From NCBI GenBank assembly GCA_013911195.1, contig JACETS010000018.1, positions 1 to 23,891 of the forward strand: a stretch of DNA of 23,891 nucleotides, given 5' to 3'. The translations under genes were made by a program, and so were the position numbers. Shown piece by piece: positions 16,824-23,891 of the stretch; the first letter of the stretch is position 1; every line of letters begins with the position of its first letter. This DNA comes from Verrucomicrobiales bacterium (GTDB lineage Bacteria; Verrucomicrobiota; Verrucomicrobiia; Verrucomicrobiales; DEV007). The notes below the pieces were generated by a model, which saw only the letters and a list, made by a program, of their open reading frames with translations, was not told the origin of the DNA and did not search any database.

Positions 16824-16849
16824 CTGCATTACACATTATTGTAATGTAG
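16824..16849 (+). terminator. Possible intrinsic terminator after acpP
   Basis: A 10-bp stem pairs CTGCATTACA (16824-16833) with TGTAATGTAG (16840-16849), with one G-U pair and a 6-nt loop. It is followed by an imperfect T-rich run (ATTATTTCTATTA). It stands 37 nt after the acpP stop and 16 nt before the next start. The stem is AT-rich, so termination may be partial; this is one of very few hairpins of this kind in the window. Confidence 0.45.
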
Positions 16850-16865
16850 ATTATTTCTATTACCT

Positions 16866-17390
16866 ATGTATTCTCAAGATGATATACAGTACGCACTAGA
16901 GTTTACACAAATATTATTAGAGCCCGATCGGCGCATAGATACGTTTGGTAGCACCTCTTTTGAGTTTCATTTAATTTCAGAATTGATGGACAGCGCAAAC
17001 GAAACACGCGTCAGAGAAGGAATTATTCATGCTGATCGACCAACAATTATTAAACCGGATCCATACACAGATTTAGAATTTGAGGGATTTGGTGAACAGG
17101 CCGAGGCCTTTACTCAGTGGTTGCATGAAAATGCTGCTGACCTATCAATTTTAAAGTACGGTTTTAGTTTTAGAAAAGACAAAGTCAGAGAAGATATTAT
17201 CAATGAACCATTCAACGAAGTTCGTGATAAAGTTATAGACAGGGCTAATGAGAGCTCAAATCCCCTTGCTGCTGTAATACATGGAGTTGACGACGCTTGG
17301 GAAGTTTGTCTTTTAAGGTTCACAGTGGAGATGATTGGAAAGTCTCAGGGTATAAATGTATTTGATTTCAAACGAAGAGGTTTGTTGTAA
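16866..17390 (+). CDS. Conserved hypothetical protein, probably PVC/Verrucomicrobia-specific
   Basis: The 174-residue product is soluble and has no signal peptide or membrane helix. Its strongest features are the early EPDRRIDTFGSTSFEFHL stretch (about residues 19-36), the GFGEQAEAFTQWLHENA helix at about 75-91, LKYGFSFRK at about 96-104, and HGVDDAWEVCLLRF at about 138-151. I recall similar proteins annotated as hypothetical in Opitutae; I know no function. Location between acpP and the LysM gene, with accA after it, suggests a conserved cluster rather than a clue to mechanism. The ATG has no Shine-Dalgarno. The well-ordered helical sequence and motif density make it a real gene. Confidence 0.85.
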   Translation: MYSQDDIQYALEFTQILLEPDRRIDTFGSTSFEFHLISELMDSANETRVREGIIHADRPTIIKPDPYTDLEFEGFGEQAEAFTQWLHENAADLSILKYGFSFRKDKVREDIINEPFNEVRDKVIDRANESSNPLAAVIHGVDDAWEVCLLRFTVEMIGKSQGINVFDFKRRGLL

Positions 17391-17405
17391 GTTTTTCTTC
17401 TCAGG

Positions 17406-18257
17406 GTGAAAGTCTATATAAGACTGCTATTTGCTTTTTTAGGTGTTTGTTTTTTAGCACTTACATTTTTTTCAGTTAATTATCTTTGGAGAGATAAAAT
17501 TGAACCTCAAAAACAACTTTCTAAAGAAGTAAATAAATTAAAGAATCTACCAAAAAAAAATATTGATTATGGTCTTCCTATTTATGAAGAGGCAATGTCT
17601 TTAATCCGCAGTGAAAGATTATATGAAGGGGTAGCTAAATTACATGAACTTTTAACCTTGTATCCTGATTCAGATAAGTGTGCTGATGCTAATAATATAC
17701 TAGGTGAATACAATTGTGATAATTTGTTTTCACGCGCTGAAAACAAATTCAAATCAGAGTATGAAATCACCAGAGGAGATGCATTGAATTCAATAGCAAA
17801 GAGGTTTGATACAACAACAGGCTTTATTTTAAAAATGAACAAAAGGGTTGGAACAAATATACAGCCGGGAGAAAGGTTAATTCTATGTGCGCTTAACTTT
17901 AGTGTTATTATTAATTTGAAAGAATCTAATATTAGCCTTCGGACTGAGGATAATAGATTATTCAAGAATTATAAGTTGTTGAAATTTAAATTGCCTCAGG
18001 GTGTCCCAAAGTCATTTGATACAGAAATTGACGGATTGGTTCTTGGAGACGGTAGTAAATTTATATCCTTGGCTTCTAGAGATCATGTTTCTTCGGAAAA
18101 ATATATTAGAATGAAAAGAAGAGGAGTTTCAATTGCCTCAATTCTTCAAAATAATGAAAATAGTAAATATAGTACTGGATTCTTCGTCTCATCTGTGGAC
18201 CTAGAAGAGTTGGCAATTTTACTAAAGTCTGGCATAAATGTTTATATCAGAAGTTGA
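17406..18257 (+). CDS. Membrane-anchored LysM protein with degenerate L,D-transpeptidase-like domain
   Basis: The 283-residue product has an N-terminal membrane anchor (about 6-27), a short TPR-like helical stretch (58-110) and one LysM peptidoglycan-binding domain at about 119-160 (YEITRGDALNSIAKRF to IQPGERLIL). A C-terminal region follows (165-283) whose strand pattern resembles a YkuD L,D-transpeptidase. The opening SVIINLKESNISLRTEDNRL mimics the YkuD start, and the end KYSTGFFVSSVDLEELAILL mimics the part holding SHGCIR and the helix after it. The catalytic cysteine and the conserved histidine are missing (G258-F-F replaces G-C-[IV]-R). It is therefore likely a cell-wall-binding protein, not an active enzyme. 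The start is GTG, 15 nt after the upstream gene; accA follows by 20 nt. Confidence 0.82.
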   Translation: MKVYIRLLFAFLGVCFLALTFFSVNYLWRDKIEPQKQLSKEVNKLKNLPKKNIDYGLPIYEEAMSLIRSERLYEGVAKLHELLTLYPDSDKCADANNILGEYNCDNLFSRAENKFKSEYEITRGDALNSIAKRFDTTTGFILKMNKRVGTNIQPGERLILCALNFSVIINLKESNISLRTEDNRLFKNYKLLKFKLPQGVPKSFDTEIDGLVLGDGSKFISLASRDHVSSEKYIRMKRRGVSIASILQNNENSKYSTGFFVSSVDLEELAILLKSGINVYIRS

Positions 18258-18277
18258 AAATCTAAATTAAGCTCATT

Positions 18278-19123
18278 ATGGCAACGAAAAAAACTGCGAG
18301 GAAAAAAATAGCTTCAAAAAGAGCTCAGATATCTTCTTGGAAAAGAGTTGAATTAGCTCGCCATCCAAAGAGGCCAATGATGCTAGATTATGTTGCTTCA
18401 TGTTTTGAAGATTTCATTGAAGTTCACGGAGACAGGCATATAGGAGATGATGGGGCTATGCCAGGTGGGTTGGCGCGCATTGATGGCATAAAATGTATGG
18501 TTATTGGTCATGAAAAAGGTCGAGAAACCAAGGATAAGTTAAAAAGAAATTTTGGGTGCGCAGGCCCTGAGGGTTACAGAAAAGCTCTAAGAATGATGCG
18601 CATGGCTGAGAAGTTCAAAATTCCCATTGTTTCAATAATTGACACTCCTGGTGCATACCCTGGAGTTGAGGCAGAGGAACGAAATATTGCAGAATCCATA
18701 GCTTTTAATCTAAGAGAAATGATTATGCTTAAAACACCAATCATTGCCGTTGTGATTGGGGAAGGAGGCTCTGGAGGCGCTTTAGGTATTGGTATAGCAG
18801 ATAGAGTTTTGATGATGGAGAATTCTTATTACTCTGTAATAAGTCCAGAAGGTTGTGCTGCCATTCTATGGAAAGACAGAAAATATGCGCCTGACGCAGC
18901 TAATGCGATGAAACTTGATGCCAGGAGTTTGAAAAGATTTGGAGTTATTGATAAAATAGTTAAAGAGCCATCACATGGGGCACATACAAATCCAAAAAGC
19001 ACCTCAAAAAATCTTAAGGTAGCCATATTGGATGAAATTAAATCACTATTAGATAAACCAACTGATGAGATACTTGAAGAAAGGTATCAAAAGTATAGAA
19101 AAATTGGAGAGTTTATTAATTAG
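18278..19123 (+). CDS. accA: Acetyl-CoA carboxylase carboxyltransferase subunit alpha
   Basis: AccA and AccD form the carboxyltransferase that moves CO2 from biotin on AccB to acetyl-CoA, giving malonyl-CoA for fatty-acid synthesis. The 281-residue product has a basic lysine-rich N-terminus and then the crotonase-fold core. The core includes ELARHPKRPMMLDYV, FIEVHGDRHIGDD, GHEKGRETKDKLKRNFG, the IDTPGAYPGVEAEERN segment and GEGGSGGALGIG. It is about 40 residues shorter than E. coli AccA at the N-terminus, as in several phyla. accD is not in the window. It ends with an 8-base overlap with the convergent panB. Confidence 0.97.
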   Translation: MATKKTARKKIASKRAQISSWKRVELARHPKRPMMLDYVASCFEDFIEVHGDRHIGDDGAMPGGLARIDGIKCMVIGHEKGRETKDKLKRNFGCAGPEGYRKALRMMRMAEKFKIPIVSIIDTPGAYPGVEAEERNIAESIAFNLREMIMLKTPIIAVVIGEGGSGGALGIGIADRVLMMENSYYSVISPEGCAAILWKDRKYAPDAANAMKLDARSLKRFGVIDKIVKEPSHGAHTNPKSTSKNLKVAILDEIKSLLDKPTDEILEERYQKYRKIGEFIN

Positions 19124-19868
19124 AATCGTCGTTAATTACCTTTTGAAAAGTTTTCACAGCTTCTCGTATATTATCTGATACTGAGCAAAATGGGGAGGCA
19201 AATGGAGGTGTAAACCAAGGGTATGATCCAATTATATCATCGATCACTCTGATCTCTCCGTCACAATTATTACCAGATCCAATTCCGATGGTAGGGATTT
19301 TTATGGAGTTTGTAATTTCAGAAGCTAACTTTTCTTCAACGCTTTCGAGAACAAGAGCTGAAATGCCTGCGTCCTCAAGAAGAAAAGAATCATTAAATAT
19401 TTCATTTTTTTCTGATTCTATTTTTCCTTTCTTCTTGTAACCTTTTTCTTCTTTTATCGACTGTGGAAGAAATCCTAAATGACCAATAACCGGTATGTCA
19501 TTTGCTAATAGCGTTTTAATTTGCTTAATGATTTGTTTTCCTCCTTCAAGTTTAACTCCATCAGCACCAGCTTCCATCAATCGATTTGCATTATTTAGCG
19601 CAGAATCAATGGTTTCATAAGATTTGTACGGCATATCTGTAATTAGAGGAGTGTTAATAACTCCATTTCTACAAGCTTTAGTATGATGAATCATCATTTC
19701 TATTGAAACATCTGTAGTATCCTCATGGCCGAATACCATCATTCCCAAGGAGTCACCAACAAGAATCATGTCGACATTTAATTCATCTAGAATTCTTGCT
19801 GTTGGATAATCGTATGCTGTTAATGCACAAATTTTTTTATTAAATTTATTTTTCTTTTTCAGTCTCAA
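19116..19868 (-). CDS. panB: 3-methyl-2-oxobutanoate hydroxymethyltransferase PanB
   Basis: PanB makes ketopantoate from 2-oxoisovalerate and 5,10-methylene-tetrahydrofolate, the first step of pantothenate (CoA, ACP arm) synthesis. Motifs: TAYDYPTA at 17-24, the metal ligands D39 (GDSLGMM) and D79 (DMPYKSY), K106 in GVKLEGG, IGHLGFLPQS and the catalytic E175 in VLESV. GIGSGNNCDGEIRVIDD follows (usually GAG..CDGQ). The 250 residues are slightly under the usual 260-280. The only reasonable start is a TTG at 19868, 5 nt after the folK stop, because a stop lies 13-15 nt further upstream. It is last in the trpA-dap-folK-panB operon and overlaps accA by 8 bases. Confidence 0.96.
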   Translation of the reverse strand: MRLKKKNKFNKKICALTAYDYPTARILDELNVDMILVGDSLGMMVFGHEDTTDVSIEMMIHHTKACRNGVINTPLITDMPYKSYETIDSALNNANRLMEAGADGVKLEGGKQIIKQIKTLLANDIPVIGHLGFLPQSIKEEKGYKKKGKIESEKNEIFNDSFLLEDAGISALVLESVEEKLASEITNSIKIPTIGIGSGNNCDGEIRVIDDIIGSYPWFTPPFASPFCSVSDNIREAVKTFQKVINDDSN

Positions 19869-19873
19869 TTTTA

Positions 19874-20398
19874 TTACCAGTTATTGCAGAACTCAATTAA
19901 TGGGGGCTCAGATGATTCAAGTGTATTGAGGAGACCTGCGATTGATTTATCTTGGTTAGGCAAAATTAAATTAGGGTTAATTTTGGAGAGTGGTTCAAGA
20001 ACAAATCGTCTATTTACTATCTCAGGGTGGGGGATTATTAAATCTTCGGACTCTATTAAGCTTTGACCAGCGTATAGTATGTCTAGATCTATTATCCTTG
20101 GTTCATTTTTATTTCTTTGTTTAGGACGCCCAAATTGTAATTCAATATCTAAGCATAATTTTAGTAAGTTATCTGGCTTTAAGTCAAAATACATTTCAGC
20201 CGTGGCATTTAAAAAAGTATTACATGTTTGAATACAATTTACTGGCTCAGATTCGTATACACTTGAAAACTTACATTCAGAAGGGTTAGAACTTTTACTT
20301 AATAATATATTTTTTGCCTCAGTGAGGTTCTTAAGTCTATCACCAAGGTTTGAACCGAAAGCTATACCAAAACAATTATCTTTTGTTGCGTTTTTCAA
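19874..20398 (-). CDS. folK: 2-amino-4-hydroxy-6-hydroxymethyldihydropteridine pyrophosphokinase
   Basis: FolK transfers pyrophosphate from ATP to 6-hydroxymethyl-7,8-dihydropterin, making the substrate for dihydropteroate synthase in folate synthesis. The 174-residue product has FGSNLGDR at 14-21, SSVYESEPV at about 45-53 and the signature EPRIIDLDILY at 99-109, in which D104 and D106 bind magnesium. Next is IIPHPEIVNRRFVLEPL. The start is TTG, overlapping the dapB stop in the ATTGA junction (TTG 20398-20396, TGA 20397-20395), so translation is probably coupled. PanB, which uses a folate cofactor, follows by 5 nt; folB/folP are not nearby. Confidence 0.96.
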   Translation of the reverse strand: MKNATKDNCFGIAFGSNLGDRLKNLTEAKNILLSKSSNPSECKFSSVYESEPVNCIQTCNTFLNATAEMYFDLKPDNLLKLCLDIELQFGRPKQRNKNEPRIIDLDILYAGQSLIESEDLIIPHPEIVNRRFVLEPLSKINPNLILPNQDKSIAGLLNTLESSEPPLIEFCNNW

Positions 20399-21138
20399 TT
20401 TAGTTCAAGAACATCCTGCATGTCATAGAGACCAGGAGTTTTCTTATAAATCCATTTTGCGGCATGAAGAGATCCATTTGCAAAGGTGTTTCTGCTAGAT
20501 GCTTTATGAGTTAACTCAATTCGCTCTCCATCATTCGCGTAGATAACTGTATGATCACCTACCACGTCACCGCCTCTCATTGAGTGCATGCCAATCTCCT
20601 TCTTTGTTCTTTTGCCAACGATGCCTTCGCGGCCATGCATAATGTCATTTGAATATGAGACTCCAGTTGATTCAGCTAGAATTTCACCAAGCCGCCTAGC
20701 AGTTCCGCTAGGCGCATCAATTTTTTGGCGATGATGCATTTCGATAATCTCTAGGTCAAAATCTTCACCTAGAATTTCAGCAGTTTTTTTAGTTAACCAA
20801 AATAGAGTATTTACACCTACACTGAAATTCGGAGCCATTACAATAGGAACTGATTTTGACGAATTTTTAATTGCTATCAATTCATCATCTGAGTGCCCGG
20901 TTGTTCCAATTACAATTGATTTATCTTTTGATGCACATTTTTCGACTAGCTCAGTGGTGAAGGCGTGTGTACTGAAATCAATAACAACATCACAATCATC
21001 TAGATAATCATCTAGAGCATCTCCAATATCGATCCCATTTGAGATCAAGAGTTCACTGTGATTTGAGGCACAATTTATTATGGCTTTCCCCATTCTTCCA
21101 TTGCAACCAGTAACAAGAATATTGATTGGTTTATTCAT
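20395..21138 (-). CDS. dapB: 4-hydroxy-tetrahydrodipicolinate reductase
   Basis: DapB reduces 4-hydroxy-tetrahydrodipicolinate with NAD(P)H, the second committed step towards meso-diaminopimelate and lysine. The 247-residue product has the Rossmann loop GCNGRMG at 11-17, DFST at 54-57, GTTGHS at about 78-83 and APNFSVGVN near 102-110. The catalytic EMHHRQKIDAPSGTA follows, with H135, H136 and K139. The ATG follows the dapA stop directly, with no spacer, and no Shine-Dalgarno is seen. It is fourth in the operon and overlaps folK by 4 bases. Confidence 0.98.
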   Translation of the reverse strand: MNKPINILVTGCNGRMGKAIINCASNHSELLISNGIDIGDALDDYLDDCDVVIDFSTHAFTTELVEKCASKDKSIVIGTTGHSDDELIAIKNSSKSVPIVMAPNFSVGVNTLFWLTKKTAEILGEDFDLEIIEMHHRQKIDAPSGTARRLGEILAESTGVSYSNDIMHGREGIVGKRTKKEIGMHSMRGGDVVGDHTVIYANDGERIELTHKASSRNTFANGSLHAAKWIYKKTPGLYDMQDVLELN

Positions 21139-22026
21139 TTAATCATTATCTAGTAGATTGAGCTCGTTGATCAAATTGACTAATCTGATCTTATTTTCCT
21201 TGTTTAGACCAACTAAGGGAAGGCGTAACTCGCTTGTAGATTTTCCGCAGAGAGCCATGGCTTCCTTTATGGGTATTGGGTTGGTGTCTAAGCTTAAAAG
21301 GCCTTGAAATAAAGGTTTACATTTATCATCGAGTATTTCTGCTTCATCGTATCTCTTATTTAATAGATGCTCAACTAATGTGGAAAGTTGATTAGGTATA
21401 AGATTAGAAGCAACACTAACTACACCCACAGCTCCATTTTTCATAAAAGACATTGTTAAGGCATCGTCCCCACTCAAAACTTCATAATTTATGGGAAGTT
21501 GATCTCTAATTTCTCTAACACGAGAAACATTTCCGCCGGCCTCTTTCATGGCTCTAATATTAGGGCATTGCGTATGAAGTCTTAACTGTGTTTCAACAGA
21601 GATTTCTATTACCGATCTTCCCGGAATACTATAAAGCATGATGGGTAAATCGGTTTCCGATGCGATTGCTCTGTAATGTTGAAATAGTCCTTCCTGAGAG
21701 GGTTTATTGTAGTATGGGCAAACAAGAAGAGCTGCATCCGCACCGGCTTCTTGTGCATGCTGAGTCATTGTTATAGCCTCTTTTGTAGAATTAGATCCAG
21801 TTCCTGCAATAACTTTACCTTTTCCGGCTGCCGTTTCGACTGCTATTTCAATAATTCGTTTGTGTTCTTCGTTTGATAGGGTTGGAGATTCACCAGTTGT
21901 GCCACAAGGAACAATGCCTGAAATGTTATTATCAAATTGAAAATCAATGAGATTCCGAAGCGAGGGCTCATCGATTTTTCCGTTTAGGAATGGTGTAATT
22001 ATGGCTGTATGTGCTCCTTCAAACAT
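21139..22026 (-). CDS. dapA: 4-hydroxy-tetrahydrodipicolinate synthase
   Basis: DapA condenses aspartate semialdehyde with pyruvate, the entry point of the diaminopimelate/lysine pathway. The 295-residue TIM-barrel product has the CGTTGESPTL loop (T43, T44), CPYYNKPSQEG at about 103-113, Y132 and R137 in LYSIPGR, and the Schiff-base lysine K161 in RAMKEAGGN. Length is typical. The ATG at 22026 overlaps the end of dapF by 8 bases. It has the only strong Shine-Dalgarno in the window (see 22032-22039), suggesting it needs efficient independent initiation within the operon. Confidence 0.98.
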   Translation of the reverse strand: MFEGAHTAIITPFLNGKIDEPSLRNLIDFQFDNNISGIVPCGTTGESPTLSNEEHKRIIEIAVETAAGKGKVIAGTGSNSTKEAITMTQHAQEAGADAALLVCPYYNKPSQEGLFQHYRAIASETDLPIMLYSIPGRSVIEISVETQLRLHTQCPNIRAMKEAGGNVSRVREIRDQLPINYEVLSGDDALTMSFMKNGAVGVVSVASNLIPNQLSTLVEHLLNKRYDEAEILDDKCKPLFQGLLSLDTNPIPIKEAMALCGKSTSELRLPLVGLNKENKIRLVNLINELNLLDND

Positions 22027-22825
22027 TGATTTCTCCTTTAAATACTGATAACGCAGGCCCTGTCAACGTGACGTTTGAATATTGTCCGTCATTGTATTCC
22101 CAAGATACCATTAGTGTATCACCTCCCTGTACATTTACTTCCACGGGTGGTGATATTTTATTGATCTGGTGGTGAATTAAAGCAGATGCAACCATGCCAG
22201 TTCCGCATGCCAACGTTTCATCCTCTACACCTCTCTCATAAGTTCTTATAGATAAAATGTTGTCCTCATCAATTTGAACATAATTGACATTAGTTCCATC
22301 AGGTTCAAATAGAGAATGGTTTCTAATATGAAATCCAATTTCTTTTAGATTTATTTCGTGAACTTTTTCTGAAAAAACCACGGCATGGGGCACTCCTGTA
22401 TTTATTGAGTGAACATTCTCATTAGAGTTATTTAGGACGATTGCTTCATCTAATCTAAGGTCGAAAGGTTTACTTAGTTGAATTTCAACGAGATCATCTT
22501 TGATTTCGGCAGCTATAATTCCTGCAATCGTTTCAATTTTCATGCAAACATTGTCTCTATTGACATTATTAAAAACAAATCGAGCAAAGCATCTAGCTCC
22601 ATTGCCACACATCTCTGCTTCATTGCCATCAGCATTATAATATCTCATTCTGTAATCACCATTTTTCTCTGGAGATTCTACACTCATAAAACCATCAGCA
22701 CCTATTCCTCTATTTCTATCACAAAGTTTTGCAATGGTCTCGGGTGTGAAATTTGTTTTTGTAATTCTATTGTCAGTTATGACAAAGTCGTTACCTGCAC
22801 CATTCATTTTTGTGAAGTTCATCAT
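22019..22825 (-). CDS. dapF: Diaminopimelate epimerase
   Basis: DapF epimerises LL- to meso-diaminopimelate, the form used in peptidoglycan and as lysine precursor. The cofactor-free enzyme uses two cysteines, here C73 in AEMCGNGARC and C207 in ETLACGTGM. GAGNDF at 9-14, the NADGNEAE stretch before C73 and GVPHAVVF near 144-151 also match. The 268 residues are of normal length. The start is one of two adjacent ATGs (MMN); the second would shorten it by one residue. It lies 8 nt after trpA and overlaps dapA by 8 bases. Confidence 0.98.
   Translation of the reverse strand: MMNFTKMNGAGNDFVITDNRITKTNFTPETIAKLCDRNRGIGADGFMSVESPEKNGDYRMRYYNADGNEAEMCGNGARCFARFVFNNVNRDNVCMKIETIAGIIAAEIKDDLVEIQLSKPFDLRLDEAIVLNNSNENVHSINTGVPHAVVFSEKVHEINLKEIGFHIRNHSLFEPDGTNVNYVQIDEDNILSIRTYERGVEDETLACGTGMVASALIHHQINKISPPVEVNVQGGDTLMVSWEYNDGQYSNVTLTGPALSVFKGEINV
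22032..22039 (-). promoter_or_regulatory. Strong Shine-Dalgarno of dapA inside the dapF 3' end
   Basis: On the minus strand AAAGGAGA occupies 22039-22032, 5 nt before the dapA ATG at 22026. Part of it is the Gly-Glu codon pair GGA-GAA near the dapF C-terminus. It fixes the dapA start and stands out because almost all other genes here lack such a sequence. Confidence 0.8.
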
Positions 22826-22833
22826 TGTATCTA

Positions 22834-23634
22834 TTAAAATCTGGTAGCTTCGATTAAGGGTCTGACAAAATCCTCCAAGAGTTGAGGAAGTTCACTGGAT
22901 TTCTTATTTTGATCAATAAAGTCCACAATTGCACTGCCAACAACAACTCCGTCAGCAATTTTTGCAACTTTAGTTGCTTGGCTTGGAGTTGAAATTCCAA
23001 ATCCTACAACTAGAGGTAGACTTGTTATGCTTTTCAAGTTTTCAACTTGCGAGTCTAAATCATGAGATAGAGACGTCTGTATACCTGTTACTCCTTCCCT
23101 AGAGACATAGTATATGAATCCTTCAGCTTTTTGAGAAATATCTGCAATTCTTTCATTGGGTGTTGTGGGAGCAATAAGCCTAATAGGTAAAAGGCCTTTG
23201 TTTTTGCATAATTCGACATTTAGGATTTGTTCATCTGGAGGCAAATCAAGGATCAAAATTCCATCAACCCCAGCTGATGAAGCATCATCATGAAATTTTT
23301 CAAAACCGTAGTTATATATTGGGTTAAGATATGTGAAAATTACAATTGGTGTATTTGAATTTTTTCTAAAATCACTGATTAATTCGAGTGTTTTTTTGAC
23401 ATCCATTCCCGCGTTTAATGCTCTTGCTGCAGCCATTTGATTTACAATTCCATCGGCTAGTGGATCAGAAAATGGAATTCCTACCTCTATAATATCAGCT
23501 CCAGCATTAGCTAAGGCATGCATTGAGTCCAATGACTTTTGATAGGACGGGTCACCAGCACATAAATATGCGACGAATGCAGATTGATCTGACTTACTTA
23601 GTTCTTCGAACTTTTCGTTAATCCTATTATTCAT
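22834..23634 (-). CDS. trpA: Tryptophan synthase alpha chain
   Basis: TrpA splits indole-3-glycerol phosphate into indole and glyceraldehyde 3-phosphate and channels the indole to TrpB. The 266-residue TIM-barrel product has AYLCAGDPS near 22-30 and the catalytic pair E50 and D61 in IEVGIPFSDPLADG. ILDLPPDE and the YYVSREGVTG loop follow, then GFGIS and GVVVGSAIV for phosphate binding. After D61 the usual D-G-P is D-G-I, a small deviation. It is the first gene of the operon, separated from its usual partner trpB, which is not in the window. The ATG has no Shine-Dalgarno. Confidence 0.97.
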   Translation of the reverse strand: MNNRINEKFEELSKSDQSAFVAYLCAGDPSYQKSLDSMHALANAGADIIEVGIPFSDPLADGIVNQMAAARALNAGMDVKKTLELISDFRKNSNTPIVIFTYLNPIYNYGFEKFHDDASSAGVDGILILDLPPDEQILNVELCKNKGLLPIRLIAPTTPNERIADISQKAEGFIYYVSREGVTGIQTSLSHDLDSQVENLKSITSLPLVVGFGISTPSQATKVAKIADGVVVGSAIVDFIDQNKKSSELPQLLEDFVRPLIEATRF

Positions 23635-23891
23635 TAGTAAGGTAAAATTTGATGTGGTTTTAATGACTTAATAGAATGTAATAGATAGTAAATAGATTAT
23701 TTTTATTTTCTCTATCTATAAAATTGAGAGATTTACTGATTTTTTTTAAATCTAGTCTACTTCCTAACAGATTATTGATACGGGATTAAAATTTAAAATA
23801 AATTATAGTTTTGCCAATTATTTTAGTTTTTTTTTAAAATTTCTATGACTTGATACTTAATGATATATATGAATTATTCCATGAATTTACC
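23635..23891 (-). promoter_or_regulatory. Upstream region of the trpA-dap-folK-panB operon, with candidate promoter
   Basis: These 257 nt are AT-rich and hold no convincing gene. On the minus strand TTGGCA (23817-23812) and TAAATT (23795-23790) are 16 nt apart, a candidate promoter starting near 23783 and leaving a leader of about 150 nt. The leader has no tryptophan-codon run and no strong terminator/antiterminator pair, so trp attenuation is not supported. A riboswitch class I can recognise is not present either. Confidence 0.35.

Noticed and set aside
17582..17965. Minus-strand open frame of 127 codons
   Set aside because: Antisense to the LysM protein gene and with no recognisable motif.
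22478..22837. Plus-strand open frame of 119 codons
   Set aside because: Antisense to dapF, whose motifs are complete; the frame is rich in Ile, Ser, Cys and His as expected from a shadow.
23635..23785. Trp attenuator or riboswitch in the trpA leader
   Set aside because: No tryptophan-codon run on the minus strand; only a weak 7-bp pairing (AGTAAAT at 23687-23693 with ATTTACT at 23731-23737) and no antiterminator or known riboswitch core.
1..23891. Defence system, prophage, insertion sequence, CRISPR or tRNA genes
   Set aside because: I saw no transposase, integrase, nuclease or Cas motif, no regularly spaced repeats, and no tRNA-like cloverleaf in the short intergenic gaps.

Overview
The window is about 24 kb of AT-rich (roughly 35% GC by eye), gene-dense bacterial chromosome. 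It has 23 complete genes, one gene cut by the left edge, and no tRNA, rRNA, mobile element, CRISPR array or phage gene that I can see. Gene content (LptE lipoprotein, BamD-like protein, DAP-pathway peptidoglycan precursors, acetyl-CoA carboxylase, type II ACP) points to a Gram-negative diderm. The mix of genes and the conserved unknown protein at 16866-17390, which resembles proteins I remember from Opitutae, suggest Verrucomicrobiota, probably a marine Opitutae-like lineage with a compact genome. That placement is inference from memory, not a search result.

Layout. (1) 1-3424, minus strand: an envelope operon reading BamD-like protein, lptE, rsmI, then a TPR-like protein that runs off the left edge. 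(2) 3614-10331: single genes and short units on alternating strands: obgE (+), an EamA transporter (-), a class IV aminotransferase (+), an MFS transporter with an upstream D-2-hydroxyacid dehydrogenase (-), a DUF423 membrane protein (+) and a TrmA/RlmD-type RNA uracil methyltransferase (-). (3) 10416-15369: a small two-helix membrane protein (+) facing a minus-strand run thiH, thiS, AI-2E-family permease, MoxR ATPase, DUF58 protein. (4) 15457-19123, plus strand: an unknown membrane protein with a repeated motif, acpP, an unknown conserved protein, a LysM protein and accA. (5) 19116-23634, minus strand: a tight operon trpA-dapF-dapA-dapB-folK-panB joining tryptophan, lysine/diaminopimelate, folate and pantothenate synthesis.

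The genes are mostly housekeeping. Precursor supply dominates: DAP for peptidoglycan and lysine, pantothenate for CoA/ACP, folate, thiamin, and malonyl-CoA plus ACP for lipids. Outer-membrane assembly is the second theme. I found no defence island or clearly new multi-gene system. The most unusual signals are: (a) almost no Shine-Dalgarno sequences (dapA is the clear exception), with TATAAT-like boxes very close to several start codons; (b) all five convergent gene pairs overlapping or nearly touching, leaving no room for ordinary intergenic terminators; (c) a LysM protein whose C-terminal half looks like an L,D-transpeptidase without its catalytic cysteine; (d) an unknown membrane protein with four degenerate W-x-x-[FY] repeats; and (e) an aminotransferase that looks actinobacterial.
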